The position numbers were made by a program, and so were the translations under genes. This document shows positions 1 to 8,301 of a stretch of DNA of 47,505 nucleotides, in pieces; position 1 is the stretch's first letter, and every line of letters begins with the position of its first letter. The notes beneath the pieces were generated by a model that was not told the origin of the DNA, did not search any database, and saw only the letters and a list, made by a program, of their open reading frames with translations. The DNA is from Nostoc sp. TH1S01 (GTDB lineage Bacteria; Cyanobacteriota; Cyanobacteriia; Cyanobacteriales; Nostocaceae), in contig JAGKSW010000068.1 of the NCBI GenBank assembly GCA_018993265.1, forward strand, positions 1-47,505. The letters run 5' to 3'.

Positions 1-159
1 CGCCTAAGCTAAAATTAATGCATATCACCAGATATTTTGGTCTTGTTCTCTACAATAAATATCTCAAACCCTTATTTGCTCATATAGACTAGTTGATTCG
101 CAATGCTTGCCTTTGCACCCTAAAAACTAGCCAGATAAAGGGTTTGATAGTTATTGGAG

Positions 160-660
160 ATGTCTAGTGGTGCTAACTTTCGGGGAGTAGATTTACGCGG
201 TGCTAATTTATCTGGTGCTAAATTGACTGGTGCAGACTTAAGTGAGGCAGATTTAACACAAGTCAATTTGAGCAATGCTGATTTAAGCTATGCCAATTTG
301 TGTGGCTCTTGCTTGTGGCGATCGCAATGTAGTAATAGTAACTTTTGGGGTGCTTCTTTGTGTGGTGCAGATTTCACCGAAGCAGACTTGAGTACCGCAA
401 CATTGATTGAAGCATCTTTAATAGAAGCGAAATTAATTAGAGCTAATCTCAGAGAAGCCAGTTTATGTGGTGCCATATTACTAGAGGCTAATTTAACAGA
501 AGCAAATTTATATAGTGCAGACTTGACATGGACTAATTTAACTAAAGCCAACTTATTAAATGCTAATCTTTGGGAAACAAAAATAATTTATAGCAAACTC
601 CGGCATACTATTATGCCTGAAGGGACAATTTATAAACCTGAAATAATGATTATTCATTAA
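160..660 (+). CDS. Pentapeptide-repeat protein
   Basis: Nearly the whole protein (about 166 residues) is a run of pentapeptide units of the A(D/N)Lxx type, for example GANLSG, GADLSE, EADLTQ and NADLSY. Such tandem repeats fold into a right-handed quadrilateral beta-helix. No other domain, signal peptide or membrane segment is visible, so it is probably a soluble cytoplasmic protein. Two starts are possible: TTG at 154 and ATG at 160; I chose ATG, and neither has a well-spaced ribosome binding site. Heterocystous cyanobacteria have many such genes, HetL being one, but this protein is shorter than HetL (about 237 residues) and nothing ties it to that role. The molecular function is unknown. 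A hairpin follows directly downstream. Confidence 0.9.
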   Translation: MSSGANFRGVDLRGANLSGAKLTGADLSEADLTQVNLSNADLSYANLCGSCLWRSQCSNSNFWGASLCGADFTEADLSTATLIEASLIEAKLIRANLREASLCGAILLEANLTEANLYSADLTWTNLTKANLLNANLWETKIIYSKLRHTIMPEGTIYKPEIMIIH

Positions 661-667
661 AGTATTT

Positions 668-700
668 AGATACTCGACTTCTTAAAGAAATCGGGTATCT
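668..700 (+). terminator. Hairpin after the pentapeptide gene
   Basis: An imperfect 14-bp stem (arms 668-681 and 687-700, with one mismatch and one G-U pair) lies eight bases after the stop at 660 and ten bases before the end of the converging oxidoreductase gene. It has no long T tract. Its sequence resembles the hairpin at 45471-45504 (both arms contain GACTTCTT), so it may be a dispersed palindrome acting as a bidirectional terminator. Confidence 0.5.
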
Positions 701-709
701 GAAGTCTAA

Positions 710-2029
710 TTAAATATCCAACACCAATTTAGAACTTCCAGGTTGAGAAATACAAATCAACACCGAGCATTCATCTGGTGTTGCGCCTGGTTCTTCTTGA
801 TAAACCACTTCACCTTCGCGGAGTTTACACATACAAGTACCGCAAACACCGATGCGACAACTAAAAGGCGGATTAATATCATTAGCTTCGGCAAATTCTA
901 AAATAGTGCCATCGCTCGGTTGCCATGTTAAAGTTTTACCAGATTTTGCAAAGACAATTTCTGCAAATTCCTCACTTTGAGTTGTAGTCTGAGTTGATTT
1001 TGGTGACTCAGTTTTTATCGGGTTCCCAAAAGATTCAAAGAAAACTTGATTATTAGGTATTCCAGCAGCTTTAAGTCCTTCAGTAACAGACTGAATAAAT
1101 GGAGTTGAACCACATAAGAAATATTCCGCGTCTTGTTGACATAATTCCTGTACTAAAGCTGTATCAACATACCCTACACTGTGATATTTCCCTGCATCTT
1201 CTGGTCTAGGACGACTATAGCGAATATGTATATTTAAATTAGAATTTTGTTGAGCAATTTCCATGATTTCATCTTGAAAAGCATGGAATTGTCCATCTCT
1301 TGCACCATGTATAAACCAAACCGGACGCTGAGGATTCAGCCGAGTACAAGCTTTCGCCATACTCATCATCGGTGTAATTCCTACACCATTACTAATTAAG
1401 ACTGCGGGGGTAGATTTATGCACATCCAGCACAAATTTACCGTTTGGTGGTTTGGCGGGAATGACTGCACCTTCATGAATGCGATCGTGCATAAAATTAG
1501 ATGCTATACCAGGCATAACATCTAATCCATTTGGCGCAGGTTCCCGCTTAATTGAAAGACGATAATATTCACCAGTTTCGGGATAATCTGATAGTGAGTA
1601 AGTCCGAATTACAGGCTTATTTTGTCCGGGAATATCAAGTTTGATAGTCAGAAATTGTCCTGGTTGAAAGTTGGGAATTTCACCTTTATCTTCCGGTTGT
1701 AAATAAAAAGATGTGATTTCTTCGCTTTCTTTTACCTTCCGTACAACCACAAAATTTCGCCAGTCTTGCCAAACATTACTATCTGATGTTGTGATATCTA
1801 GAATGGATTTATCTGCACTGTCTTTACCTGTGTAAACTAAACCCAATACGGCACCAGCAGCAGCGCCAAATAGTGAGGAATAAACACCAAACTGATTAGC
1901 AGATTTATCTTTAGGATTGGCGAACCCAATAATAATAGCAGTAGATAAAGTCACTACAGAACCAACGGTAGCTGCTGCGGCAAGGCTTCTGACGAATGGA
2001 TGATTAATTCTTCCCAGACTTTCCAGCAT
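710..2029 (-). CDS. Membrane-anchored FAD / 2Fe-2S oxidoreductase
   Basis: 439 residues. The N terminus has two hydrophobic stretches (about 13-36 and 47-66), suggesting a membrane anchor. A ferredoxin-reductase-like module follows (about 90-330): the FAD motif RTYSLSDYP, the NAD(P)-binding start SNGVGITPM and FIHGARDG, a layout typical of flavohaemoglobin-type and phenol-hydroxylase-type reductases. The C terminus (about 355-439) is a plant-type 2Fe-2S ferredoxin domain with CRIGVCGTC and a distal CSVLIC cysteine, giving the four cluster ligands. The order FNR-like then ferredoxin implies electron transfer from NAD(P)H through FAD and the 2Fe-2S cluster to an unidentified acceptor. No partner oxygenase lies beside it. 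The start at 2029 keeps the hydrophobic N terminus. It is transcribed separately from fraE, with a spacer of about 190 bp. Confidence 0.88.
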   Translation of the reverse strand: MLESLGRINHPFVRSLAAAATVGSVVTLSTAIIIGFANPKDKSANQFGVYSSLFGAAAGAVLGLVYTGKDSADKSILDITTSDSNVWQDWRNFVVVRKVKESEEITSFYLQPEDKGEIPNFQPGQFLTIKLDIPGQNKPVIRTYSLSDYPETGEYYRLSIKREPAPNGLDVMPGIASNFMHDRIHEGAVIPAKPPNGKFVLDVHKSTPAVLISNGVGITPMMSMAKACTRLNPQRPVWFIHGARDGQFHAFQDEIMEIAQQNSNLNIHIRYSRPRPEDAGKYHSVGYVDTALVQELCQQDAEYFLCGSTPFIQSVTEGLKAAGIPNNQVFFESFGNPIKTESPKSTQTTTQSEEFAEIVFAKSGKTLTWQPSDGTILEFAEANDINPPFSCRIGVCGTCMCKLREGEVVYQEEPGATPDECSVLICISQPGSSKLVLDI

Positions 2030-2221
2030 TGTTGTTTTCTACCTTAGACTTTTAGTTATGTTGGTATATACCTGCGAAGATTCTAATTTCAGTCGTTTTA
2101 CCGAAAGATTATCTGCATCCTAACGTTCGTTTTTATTCCTCTTGGTTATCTTTAGATTTCCTTTAGAAATACTTGGGTAATTAATTAAGAATTACAAACA
2201 AGTTCTGACTTTGACTAATAT

Positions 2222-2992
2222 TTAAAACTCCCGCTTTGAGAAGACAAAACTAGCGATCGCCAATAGCATAATGCTGTAAAGTATGCCATAACCTGCATTT
2301 GTGATTAACATAGTTGCATCAGGTAAGGCTTGCATTCCATACACCGCATCATTTTTTAAATCTAGGCGAGATAAATCTGGCAAAATCAGATATAGCCCTT
2401 GCGTGATGCTTTCCATTGCTGAATTGTGGCTCAATCTCCCCAATTTAACTAAATCTTGCGTAATATTCCCCATTAAATACACAGCAAAGGTTAACGTTAC
2501 CGCCAACAAAGAATTGGTAAACACACCCAATGTAATCGCCACAGCATTAATCAAAGATAACTGTAACAGTAAAAAAACTGCGGCAATTACAATACTGAGA
2601 GTGGGATGCGGAATATTCTGGAATTGCAAAAATCCCAAATAAATCGCAGTCATGGCGCTGATTAACACAGCCAACACTGCTGACAAACCCAAGAATTTCC
2701 CAGCAATAATTTCACTACGGCTAACTGGTTTCGCAATTAACACTAAAATAGTGCGTTTATCAATTTCTTTTTTAACCAGTCCCGTACCCAAAAATACAAC
2801 GACAATTAAGCTAATGACATTAATAGCCACTATCCCAAAGTCTAATAACATCTTGTTTTCATTAGTCGCTGCAAATTCCGGTAGTACTCGCCAAGCGATC
2901 GCCAGAATTAAAGTATAAAATCCAATCACATATAAAATGCGATCGCGTACTACTTCCTGAAATACATTTTTCGCAATTACAAAAGTTCTCAT
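2222..2992 (-). CDS. fraE: FraE, ABC-2 type permease of the fra operon
   Basis: 256 residues and about six hydrophobic segments. The permease signature is clear: an N-terminal VFQEVVRDRILYVIGFY-type segment, then KKEIDKRTILVLIAKPVSRSE, characteristic of ABC-2 (NatB/NosY-like) permeases. The assignment as FraE rests on position: third gene after FraC-like and FraD-like genes on the same strand, the order established for fraC-fraD-fraE of Anabaena PCC 7120. In that organism FraE is needed for filament integrity and heterocyst maturation. No ATPase partner is adjacent. A 105-bp spacer with a heptanucleotide repeat separates it from fraD. Confidence 0.85.
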   Translation of the reverse strand: MRTFVIAKNVFQEVVRDRILYVIGFYTLILAIAWRVLPEFAATNENKMLLDFGIVAINVISLIVVVFLGTGLVKKEIDKRTILVLIAKPVSRSEIIAGKFLGLSAVLAVLISAMTAIYLGFLQFQNIPHPTLSIVIAAVFLLLQLSLINAVAITLGVFTNSLLAVTLTFAVYLMGNITQDLVKLGRLSHNSAMESITQGLYLILPDLSRLDLKNDAVYGMQALPDATMLITNAGYGILYSIMLLAIASFVFSKREF

Positions 2993-3002
2993 TGGTTTTT
3001 AA

Positions 3003-3095
3003 AAGTGCTGAGTGCTGAGTGCTGAGTGCTGAGTTAAAGATTCTAATTCTCCCCCTTGTCTCCCTTGTCCCCCTTGTCCCTCCCTACTCCCACAA
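3003..3095. repeat. Heptanucleotide and pyrimidine repeats between fraD and fraE
   Basis: Four tandem copies of the 7-mer AGTGCTG (about 3003-3034) are followed by a C/T-rich run built from CCCTTGT-like units (about 3050-3095). The same 7-mer occurs inside the CheA-like coding region near 36155. Repeats of this type (short tandemly repeated repetitive sequences) are known from heterocystous cyanobacteria. Here they fill the whole fraD-fraE spacer inside an operon and could affect mRNA folding or stability. Confidence 0.85.
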
Positions 3096-3097
3096 AA

Positions 3098-4129
3098 TTA
3101 CTGTTGTGGTGGAGGAGAACCAGCAATAAATTTACTCACGCGATCGCATTCTATTTCTCCGACTGCGATTTTGTCCTCTGGGTTTGTGCTTGTAATTGCT
3201 TTTTTAGTCGAAGTTGCTACTGGGTCAATGCGACAAGTTTTTTTCAGGTAATATCCTTTTTGACTAGAACTAGGGCCGCGCCAAATACTCAATAAATCTA
3301 AAATATATCCACCAGACTTAGTATTAACTACACGCGGTTCAACACGCCATAAAGCTTTTTCTTCATATTGTGCTAGATGTTTATCTATCACTCTATTACC
3401 CAAATTTCCTACCTGTAATTTCGCATCAAGCAGCCATCTTTCTACTTGCGACCAAGGTTTTTCATCGATTTGTTGTTCTACTAGCGGTTGCAGTTTATCT
3501 AAAATTATTACGCCATTTCTGGGTACTTTTTCGATAATATCTGTTCTTCTGACAAAGGTACTCCGCTGAAAATTGTCTGCTAATAAACTGGGATATTCTT
3601 TTAACCATTTATCCATTACAAAGTAAAATTGCAGCCAGCAACTTAAAATCATACAACTTGCAACTAAAACGAGGATTCTTTGCCTCACCTCTGGCTTAGG
3701 AATTTGAGCTTTTGAGTCCGTATCTGTACCTTCAATAAATTCAGGAATTGCTGTAATTAAAGCCGATATAGTAGGCCAGAGTACGATGGTTCTTGGTGTA
3801 ATCACATCCTGCTGATTACCAAAAGCAAAAACACTCACTAAAAACCCTGTAATCACTGCACCCACTGGCATAAAAGTACCAGGAACTCTGAGAGGATCTT
3901 CAGTGGTATACCAAGCTGTGCCAGCAATTAAAAACAGCCAGCCGCAAAACGCAATGATATCTCTGACATAACCTATAGCAAAATATGATATTATTCCAGA
4001 AAAAACACTTAAATAAATCAGTGTTTGCCAAGCATAAGCTTGGGATGGAACCAAGATTTTTCTGATGCGGGCATAGATATCTTCAACAAATTTAAATATG
4101 CCGAATAAATCTTTAAACAAAACATTCAT
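3098..4129 (-). CDS. fraD: FraD, septal junction protein
   Basis: 343 residues, equal to the FraD of Anabaena PCC 7120 as I remember it. The N-terminal half has about five membrane segments between residues 35 and 175. The C-terminal half is soluble and begins with a DKWLKEYPSLLADNF region, ending in a charged, proline-rich tail (GSPPPQQ). In Anabaena FraD sits in the septal membranes, where it forms part of the septal junction and is needed for molecular exchange and nanopore formation. The gene lies 45 bp after fraC and ahead of fraE on one strand, consistent with a single transcript. Family and operon order together give a firm call. The stop is followed at once by the repeat-filled spacer before fraE. 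Confidence 0.9.
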   Translation of the reverse strand: MNVLFKDLFGIFKFVEDIYARIRKILVPSQAYAWQTLIYLSVFSGIISYFAIGYVRDIIAFCGWLFLIAGTAWYTTEDPLRVPGTFMPVGAVITGFLVSVFAFGNQQDVITPRTIVLWPTISALITAIPEFIEGTDTDSKAQIPKPEVRQRILVLVASCMILSCWLQFYFVMDKWLKEYPSLLADNFQRSTFVRRTDIIEKVPRNGVIILDKLQPLVEQQIDEKPWSQVERWLLDAKLQVGNLGNRVIDKHLAQYEEKALWRVEPRVVNTKSGGYILDLLSIWRGPSSSQKGYYLKKTCRIDPVATSTKKAITSTNPEDKIAVGEIECDRVSKFIAGSPPPQQ

Positions 4130-4174
4130 TTTATTACCTCTAAGTTAAGGATGTGGCAAAATAATTAACAGAAA

Positions 4175-4726
4175 TTATCGATTACGAATCAACAAAATAA
4201 TCGTAATAACGGTATAGCTGAGGGAATTAGCTATTAATGTAGTAGTTACTAAATTAGTAGTTTGCAATTTGATGCCTGGAATATCGCGGCGTAACTGTCT
4301 CCGCTGAGATGTTTCGACAATTTCTGGTTTTTTCCAACCATCGTCTCTTAATGTAAATACCAAAAGCTGCAACAGTAAAAATTTCATTAGAAAAGTAGCA
4401 AAGAAAATAATAAAAGTAGTAAAAATTAAAGTCGCTTGGGTATTGGGATATCTAAAGTTATTAAAAAATACAAAATTAATTAATTCTGATTTAATTTCTG
4501 GTGGCAAAATTGGTTCTAATAAAAAAAAGATGACCCAACCAACGGTTCCAGAAAAAAGATTAGTAGCTATGGCATAAAAAATACTAGTTTTTTTGTCAAA
4601 CTTTAACCTGCGATTGAAAATATAAGCTTCAATCGGGATCGCAACCAAGAAAAATAACAAATTAAACAACATCACGCCAATAGGCAAAAGTCGCGGCGGG
4701 GTAGGCAGGGTAAAATTATCTAGCAT
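4175..4726 (-). CDS. fraC: FraC, filament integrity membrane protein
   Basis: 183 residues with four likely membrane segments (about 15-35, 50-72, 98-125 and 155-180) and a basic loop, RRQLRRD, near residue 142. Size, topology and position upstream of fraD and fraE match FraC, which in Anabaena PCC 7120 is required for long filaments, diazotrophic growth and correct placing of septal proteins. It is the first gene of the operon, so its promoter should lie in 4727-5054, shared with the divergent CobA-like gene. Confidence 0.88.
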   Translation of the reverse strand: MLDNFTLPTPPRLLPIGVMLFNLLFFLVAIPIEAYIFNRRLKFDKKTSIFYAIATNLFSGTVGWVIFFLLEPILPPEIKSELINFVFFNNFRYPNTQATLIFTTFIIFFATFLMKFLLLQLLVFTLRDDGWKKPEIVETSQRRQLRRDIPGIKLQTTNLVTTTLIANSLSYTVITIILLIRNR

Positions 4727-5054
4727 AGTTAGGTAGGTTTTTGGTGAAAGGGTAAAGACACAGTTGGGATAATCAGGCTGAAGTAGGCAATTACATCAGG
4801 TTTCCAGCAGTATGAAGTACAACATTCAGGCATCAAAGCTAAACAGAGAGCTGATTCTGAATTCAGACTCCTGAATTCTGCTGTATGTGATTGCGATCGC
4901 TATTTACCATCTTGGTGTGCCAGTATACCCCTATTTACCCTGTTAATATATCCTGCTAACTCTTGTATGGAAGCACCCAAAAGAGATTTTTTATATCTGG
5001 AAGTGCAAGACGTTAGGTAAGATTAGAGACTGCCACGTTACAGGTTTTTGAGAG
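4727..5054. other. Divergent intergenic region, fraC / CobA-like
   Basis: 328 bp between two divergent genes; it must hold both promoters, but I cannot place -10/-35 elements with confidence. At 4850-4883 lies one copy of the GAATTC-containing palindromic repeat found in several spacers of this window. A HIP1 octamer follows near 4894. I looked for an NtcA site (GTA-N8-TAC) for fraC and for a cobalamin riboswitch before the CobA-like gene and found neither convincingly. Confidence 0.5.
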
Positions 5055-6191
5055 ATGACAAGGAACGGCATTGGAATTCGCACAGCACAAGCACGTTCTG
5101 AGCGACTCACAGGTCAAATTCACGTTTATGATGGTTTGGGTAAAGGTAAATCGCAAGCGGCTTTAGGGGTCGTGCTGCGCTCGATTGGTTTAGGGATCAA
5201 TACTCAAAATAATTACAATCGCGTCTTACTGCTGCGGTTTTTAAAAGGGCCAGAACGTGATTATGATGAAGATGGGGCGATCGCAGCCCTACAGCGTGGA
5301 TTTCCCCATTTAATCGATCAGGTACGGACTGGGAGAGCCGAATTTTTCAGTGCAGAAGAAATTATCCCCTACGACCGTGCGGAAGCAGCGCGGGGTTGGG
5401 ATGTAGCCAAAGGTGCGATCGCCTCTGGGTTATATTCGGTAGTAGTTTTAGATGAACTTAACCCCGTCCTCGATTTGGGTTTGCTACCAGTTGATGAAGT
5501 GGTACGCACATTAAAATCCAAACCCCAAGAATTAGAAATCATCGCCACCGGACGCGGCGCACCCGAAAAATTGCTAGAAATTGCCGATTTACACTCGGAA
5601 ATGAAGCCGCAGCACCACCCCACCGCCCAACAGCTATTAATTGAGGGAATTGAAATTTATACCGGTGCAGGTAAAGGTAAATCGACCAGCGCCTTGGGAA
5701 AAGCCTTACAAGCCATTGGTAGGGGGATTAACCATCCCGGTTCTACCCGCGTGTTAATTATGCAATGGCTCAAAGGTGGAAGCGGTTATACCGAAGATGC
5801 AGCGATCGCTGCCTTGCAACAATCATACCCAGAAGTGGTAGATCATCAACGTTGTGGACGAGATGCGATTGTTTGGCGCAATTCCCGGCAAGAATTAGAT
5901 TATGTCGAAGCTGAACGCGGTTGGGAAATTGCCAAAACTGCGATCGCATCTGGGTTGTATAAAACTATCATCTTAGATGAACTCAACCCCACCGTCGATT
6001 TAGAACTTCTCCCCGTCGAACCAATTGTCCAAGCCTTACTCCGCAAACCCCGCGACACAGAAGTTATTATCACTGGTCGTTGCCAACAACAACCCGCTTA
6101 TTTTGATTTAGCAAGTATCCACTCTGAGGTATACTGCCACAAACACTATGCTAATCACGGCGTAGAACTCAAACGGGGAGTAGATTTTTAA
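5055..6191 (+). CDS. Tandem CobA/CobO-like P-loop protein (corrinoid adenosyltransferase family)
   Basis: 378 residues made of two homologous halves. Each has a Walker A loop, GLGKGKS (residues 27-33) and GAGKGKS (204-210), and each ends with a DELNP box (VVLDELNP; IILDELNP), the signature of the CobA/CobO/BtuR ATP:corrinoid adenosyltransferases. These transfer adenosyl from ATP to cob(I)alamin or cob(I)yrinic acid diamide. The normal enzyme is a single domain of about 180-200 residues acting as a dimer, so this looks like a fused dimer. The stop (6189-6191) directly touches the ATG of the next small gene, indicating translational coupling. Whether both halves are active, or whether it is a cyanobacterial paralogue with another role, cannot be told from sequence. 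Confidence 0.85.
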   Translation: MTRNGIGIRTAQARSERLTGQIHVYDGLGKGKSQAALGVVLRSIGLGINTQNNYNRVLLLRFLKGPERDYDEDGAIAALQRGFPHLIDQVRTGRAEFFSAEEIIPYDRAEAARGWDVAKGAIASGLYSVVVLDELNPVLDLGLLPVDEVVRTLKSKPQELEIIATGRGAPEKLLEIADLHSEMKPQHHPTAQQLLIEGIEIYTGAGKGKSTSALGKALQAIGRGINHPGSTRVLIMQWLKGGSGYTEDAAIAALQQSYPEVVDHQRCGRDAIVWRNSRQELDYVEAERGWEIAKTAIASGLYKTIILDELNPTVDLELLPVEPIVQALLRKPRDTEVIITGRCQQQPAYFDLASIHSEVYCHKHYANHGVELKRGVDF

Positions 6192-6299
6192 ATGGATAAT
6201 ACTAACGTGCTGGATTGGGTAACAGGTGGATTAGCGATCGCTGTTTTGCTTGGTGGTATGTTGATGATGTTCACAACTATCTTGACCACCAAGAAATGA
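6192..6299 (+). CDS. 35-residue single-span membrane peptide
   Basis: An ATG directly after the TAA of the CobA-like gene opens a 35-codon frame: a short polar start (MDNTNVLDW), one hydrophobic helix (about 10-29, rich in G, L, M, A and I) and a basic end (TTKK). The stop TGA overlaps the ATG of the GST-like gene in the sequence AAATGA. Zero spacing upstream and overlap downstream are strong signs of a translated, coupled gene. Size and topology resemble the small subunits of photosynthetic and NDH complexes, but I do not recognise it as PetG, PetN, PsbI, PsbT or PsaM. Function unknown. It is too short for usual gene-calling limits. Confidence 0.7.
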   Translation: MDNTNVLDWVTGGLAIAVLLGGMLMMFTTILTTKK

Positions 6300-7018
6300 T
6301 TACTTTATACAAAACACCGCCGCTTTGGGGGCTACCCAGCTTTAGTCCAGCTTGTATGAAGCTCGAAACGTGGTTTCGTATGGCCAAGTTAAATTATCAA
6401 CCTGATACATCACTTAACTTTGCCATCGCCCCCAAAGGCAAAATTCCCTTTATTGAGTACCAAGGAAAGCTCATCGGTGATTCCACCTTAATTATTGAAA
6501 TGTTTAAGTCAGAAGCGGGGATAGACTTGGATGCAGACTTAACACCGACTGAGCGAGCCATTTCCTTAGCTTTTCGCCGGATGATTAAAGAAAACATCTA
6601 CTGGGGAGAAGCTTATATCCGTTACCAAATCCCAGAAAATTGGCAAGTTTACCACGAAGTTTTAATTAATATATTAAATGCTTTTGTGCCAGCCGCAGAA
6701 TGTGAATTGATTGTTGCAGATGCTTATCAAACTATTTGCACTCAACTCTACAATCAAGGCATGGGTCGTCATAGCGATCAAGAAATTTATCAAATTATTA
6801 CTGCTGATTTCCAAGCCCTTTCAGATTTTTTAGCAGATAAATTATTTTTTATGGGTGAGCAACCCACAACTTTAGATGCAACTGCTTATGCTTACGTCGG
6901 TAATTTAATTAAGCCTCCTTTGAAACATTCAATTGTTGATTATGTAATGAAATTAGAGAATCTCTGCCAGCATTATGAGCGCATGAATCAGCTATTTTTC
7001 AGTGATTTGGAGTTTTAG
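6296..7018 (+). CDS. Glutathione S-transferase-like protein (Fax/metaxin type)
   Basis: 240 residues. The N-terminal thioredoxin-like part begins MITLYKTPPLWGLPSFSP and contains the cis-proline region KGKIPFIEYQG followed by GDSTLIIEMF, matching the glutathione-binding half of GSTs. The C-terminal helical half has the conserved FFMGEQPTTLDATAYAYVGN segment, typical of the failed-axon-connections/metaxin subgroup. I chose ATG at 6296 because it starts exactly at the beta-strand that opens the GST fold and overlaps the stop of the preceding 35-residue gene; a longer reading from 6215 would only be that gene in another frame. Substrate unknown; probably the third gene of the operon. Confidence 0.85.
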   Translation: MITLYKTPPLWGLPSFSPACMKLETWFRMAKLNYQPDTSLNFAIAPKGKIPFIEYQGKLIGDSTLIIEMFKSEAGIDLDADLTPTERAISLAFRRMIKENIYWGEAYIRYQIPENWQVYHEVLINILNAFVPAAECELIVADAYQTICTQLYNQGMGRHSDQEIYQIITADFQALSDFLADKLFFMGEQPTTLDATAYAYVGNLIKPPLKHSIVDYVMKLENLCQHYERMNQLFFSDLEF

Positions 7019-7244
7019 TGATTGGTGAACAAGCGAGGCTTCTGAAGCAACCAAGATAATACTATTTCTTAATTTCATGAGTAAAGCTAGAGAGGCTAAG
7101 GCTTTTGAGAGCTATTACAGCGCAACTTCCTTGCGAAGTATTAGCTGGGGTATACCATTTTACGAATTGAAAAAGAATCCAGAAGTTAGAATACATCCGT
7201 CAGAACAAGAGCGTGGGCGATTCAGATCCGCCACTAATTGTAGA

Positions 7245-7267
7245 CCGCTAAATTTTTAATTTAGCGG
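7245..7267 (+). terminator. Perfect 10-bp hairpin
   Basis: Arms 7245-7254 (CCGCTAAATT) and 7258-7267 pair perfectly round a TTT loop, 227 bp after the GST-like stop. There is no T tail, so it may be a dispersed palindrome rather than a true terminator. Confidence 0.4.
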
Positions 7268-7383
7268 GGATGCAAAAACGCCGTTTATTCATTCGCCACT
7301 CGCACAGAATTCAATTCTGAATTCTGGCTACTGACGCATGTATTCTGCTTTGATAAGTAGTCTGACATAATTAATTACACAAA

Positions 7384-7479
7384 GTCATTGCGAATGGAGC
7401 GAAGCAGAATGAAGCAATCGCAAGGGCTGGGATTGCTTCGCTTCGTACCCTACGGGAAGGCTTACGCCTACGCAATGAC
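7384..7479. repeat. 96-bp MITE-like element with GTCATTGCG ends
   Basis: The element begins GTCATTGCGA and ends with the inverted CGCAATGAC, giving 9-bp perfect terminal inverted repeats. Inside lie further inverted parts, GAAGCAATCGC against GGATTGCTTCGC. It has no coding capacity. Elements with these ends are common in Nostoc-type genomes; only this copy is evident here. Confidence 0.7.
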
Positions 7480-8301
7480 TGTAAATATTTTTATCCAAGT
7501 ACTTAAATGATATAAATAATTTCTCCTCTGCCCCTCTGCTCCCTTGCTCCCCTGCGGCCTATTTGTATAAAACTTAAAGTGAAACGGTATTAGCTAGGGG
7601 AGAAAACCGCGCTCACCCTTGGATGTCGTGATATTGGAATATCAGGGCATTTTCTACTAAGAGGAGAAGCAAGCGATTAGTGATTACACCAGCTTGCCAA
7701 ACTAGCATTAGGCAAAAATTTTAGCTGTTTTTACAACTAGTCAAACCACTAGTTCCTGATGTTTTGATCATAACTATAAATCAAAGTTTAACCTAATTAA
7801 AATAGATTTTTTATTAAAAACTAAATACGAAGCGAACCACATTACCTTTCAAAACCTTGATATTTTTTATACTGTAACAATACGTGGGAAGAAATTAACT
7901 CCTAGAGTTGCTTAGTTTGTGTTTTGTAAATAGTTATATAATCAATATAAGAGCTAATTTGTAAACTAAAGTAAAATACTTACCTTGTAAGGGTTCCAGG
8001 AATTTGAGTTAATACAGTACTTATTCGCTAAAACTTAGACCTAATAATGAGTTGAGTCTCCTTAAGATTTTCTTTACGAATCAGCTCTAAGACATTTAAA
8101 TCATAAAAAGTTATTAATATTACAAAACATTATCTCAGTACATTACATTAGCCAAAATTAACATCAGAACTGTGATTTGTGATTTGAGAAAAAAGCTAAA
8201 TTTTGTCAATTGGTTTGATAATTCAGACTTTTTAAGCTGATTTTGTGCTGTTCAGATTTTTAATATCACTTTCTTATTGCTTTCACGGAAACACTTAACT
8301 A

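Larger units (their letters stand above)
7019..8301. other. 1.3-kb repeat-rich spacer
   Basis: No convincing gene. A 60-codon frame at 7077-7259 is rejected. The spacer holds a perfect hairpin (7245-7267), a GAATTC palindrome copy (about 7304-7327), a 96-bp inverted-repeat element (7384-7479), a C/T-rich tract (about 7522-7556) followed by a 35-bp sequence (7561-7595) repeated at 29301-29335, and then AT-rich DNA up to the kinase start at 8302. The last 500 bp presumably carry the kinase promoter; no motif stands out. Confidence 0.6.

Noticed and set aside
4980-5054. Possible cobalamin riboswitch ahead of the CobA-like gene (GAGACTGCCAC resembles a B12 box)
   Set aside because: The other conserved parts of the element are absent from the 328-bp spacer, and the box match is weak.
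6215-6295. Longer N terminus for the GST-like protein
   Set aside because: The extra 27 residues are the 35-residue peptide gene read in another frame and do not fit the GST fold.
7077-7259. 60-codon open frame on the plus strand
   Set aside because: Its second half runs through spacer repeats and into the hairpin at 7245-7267; composition is not protein-like.
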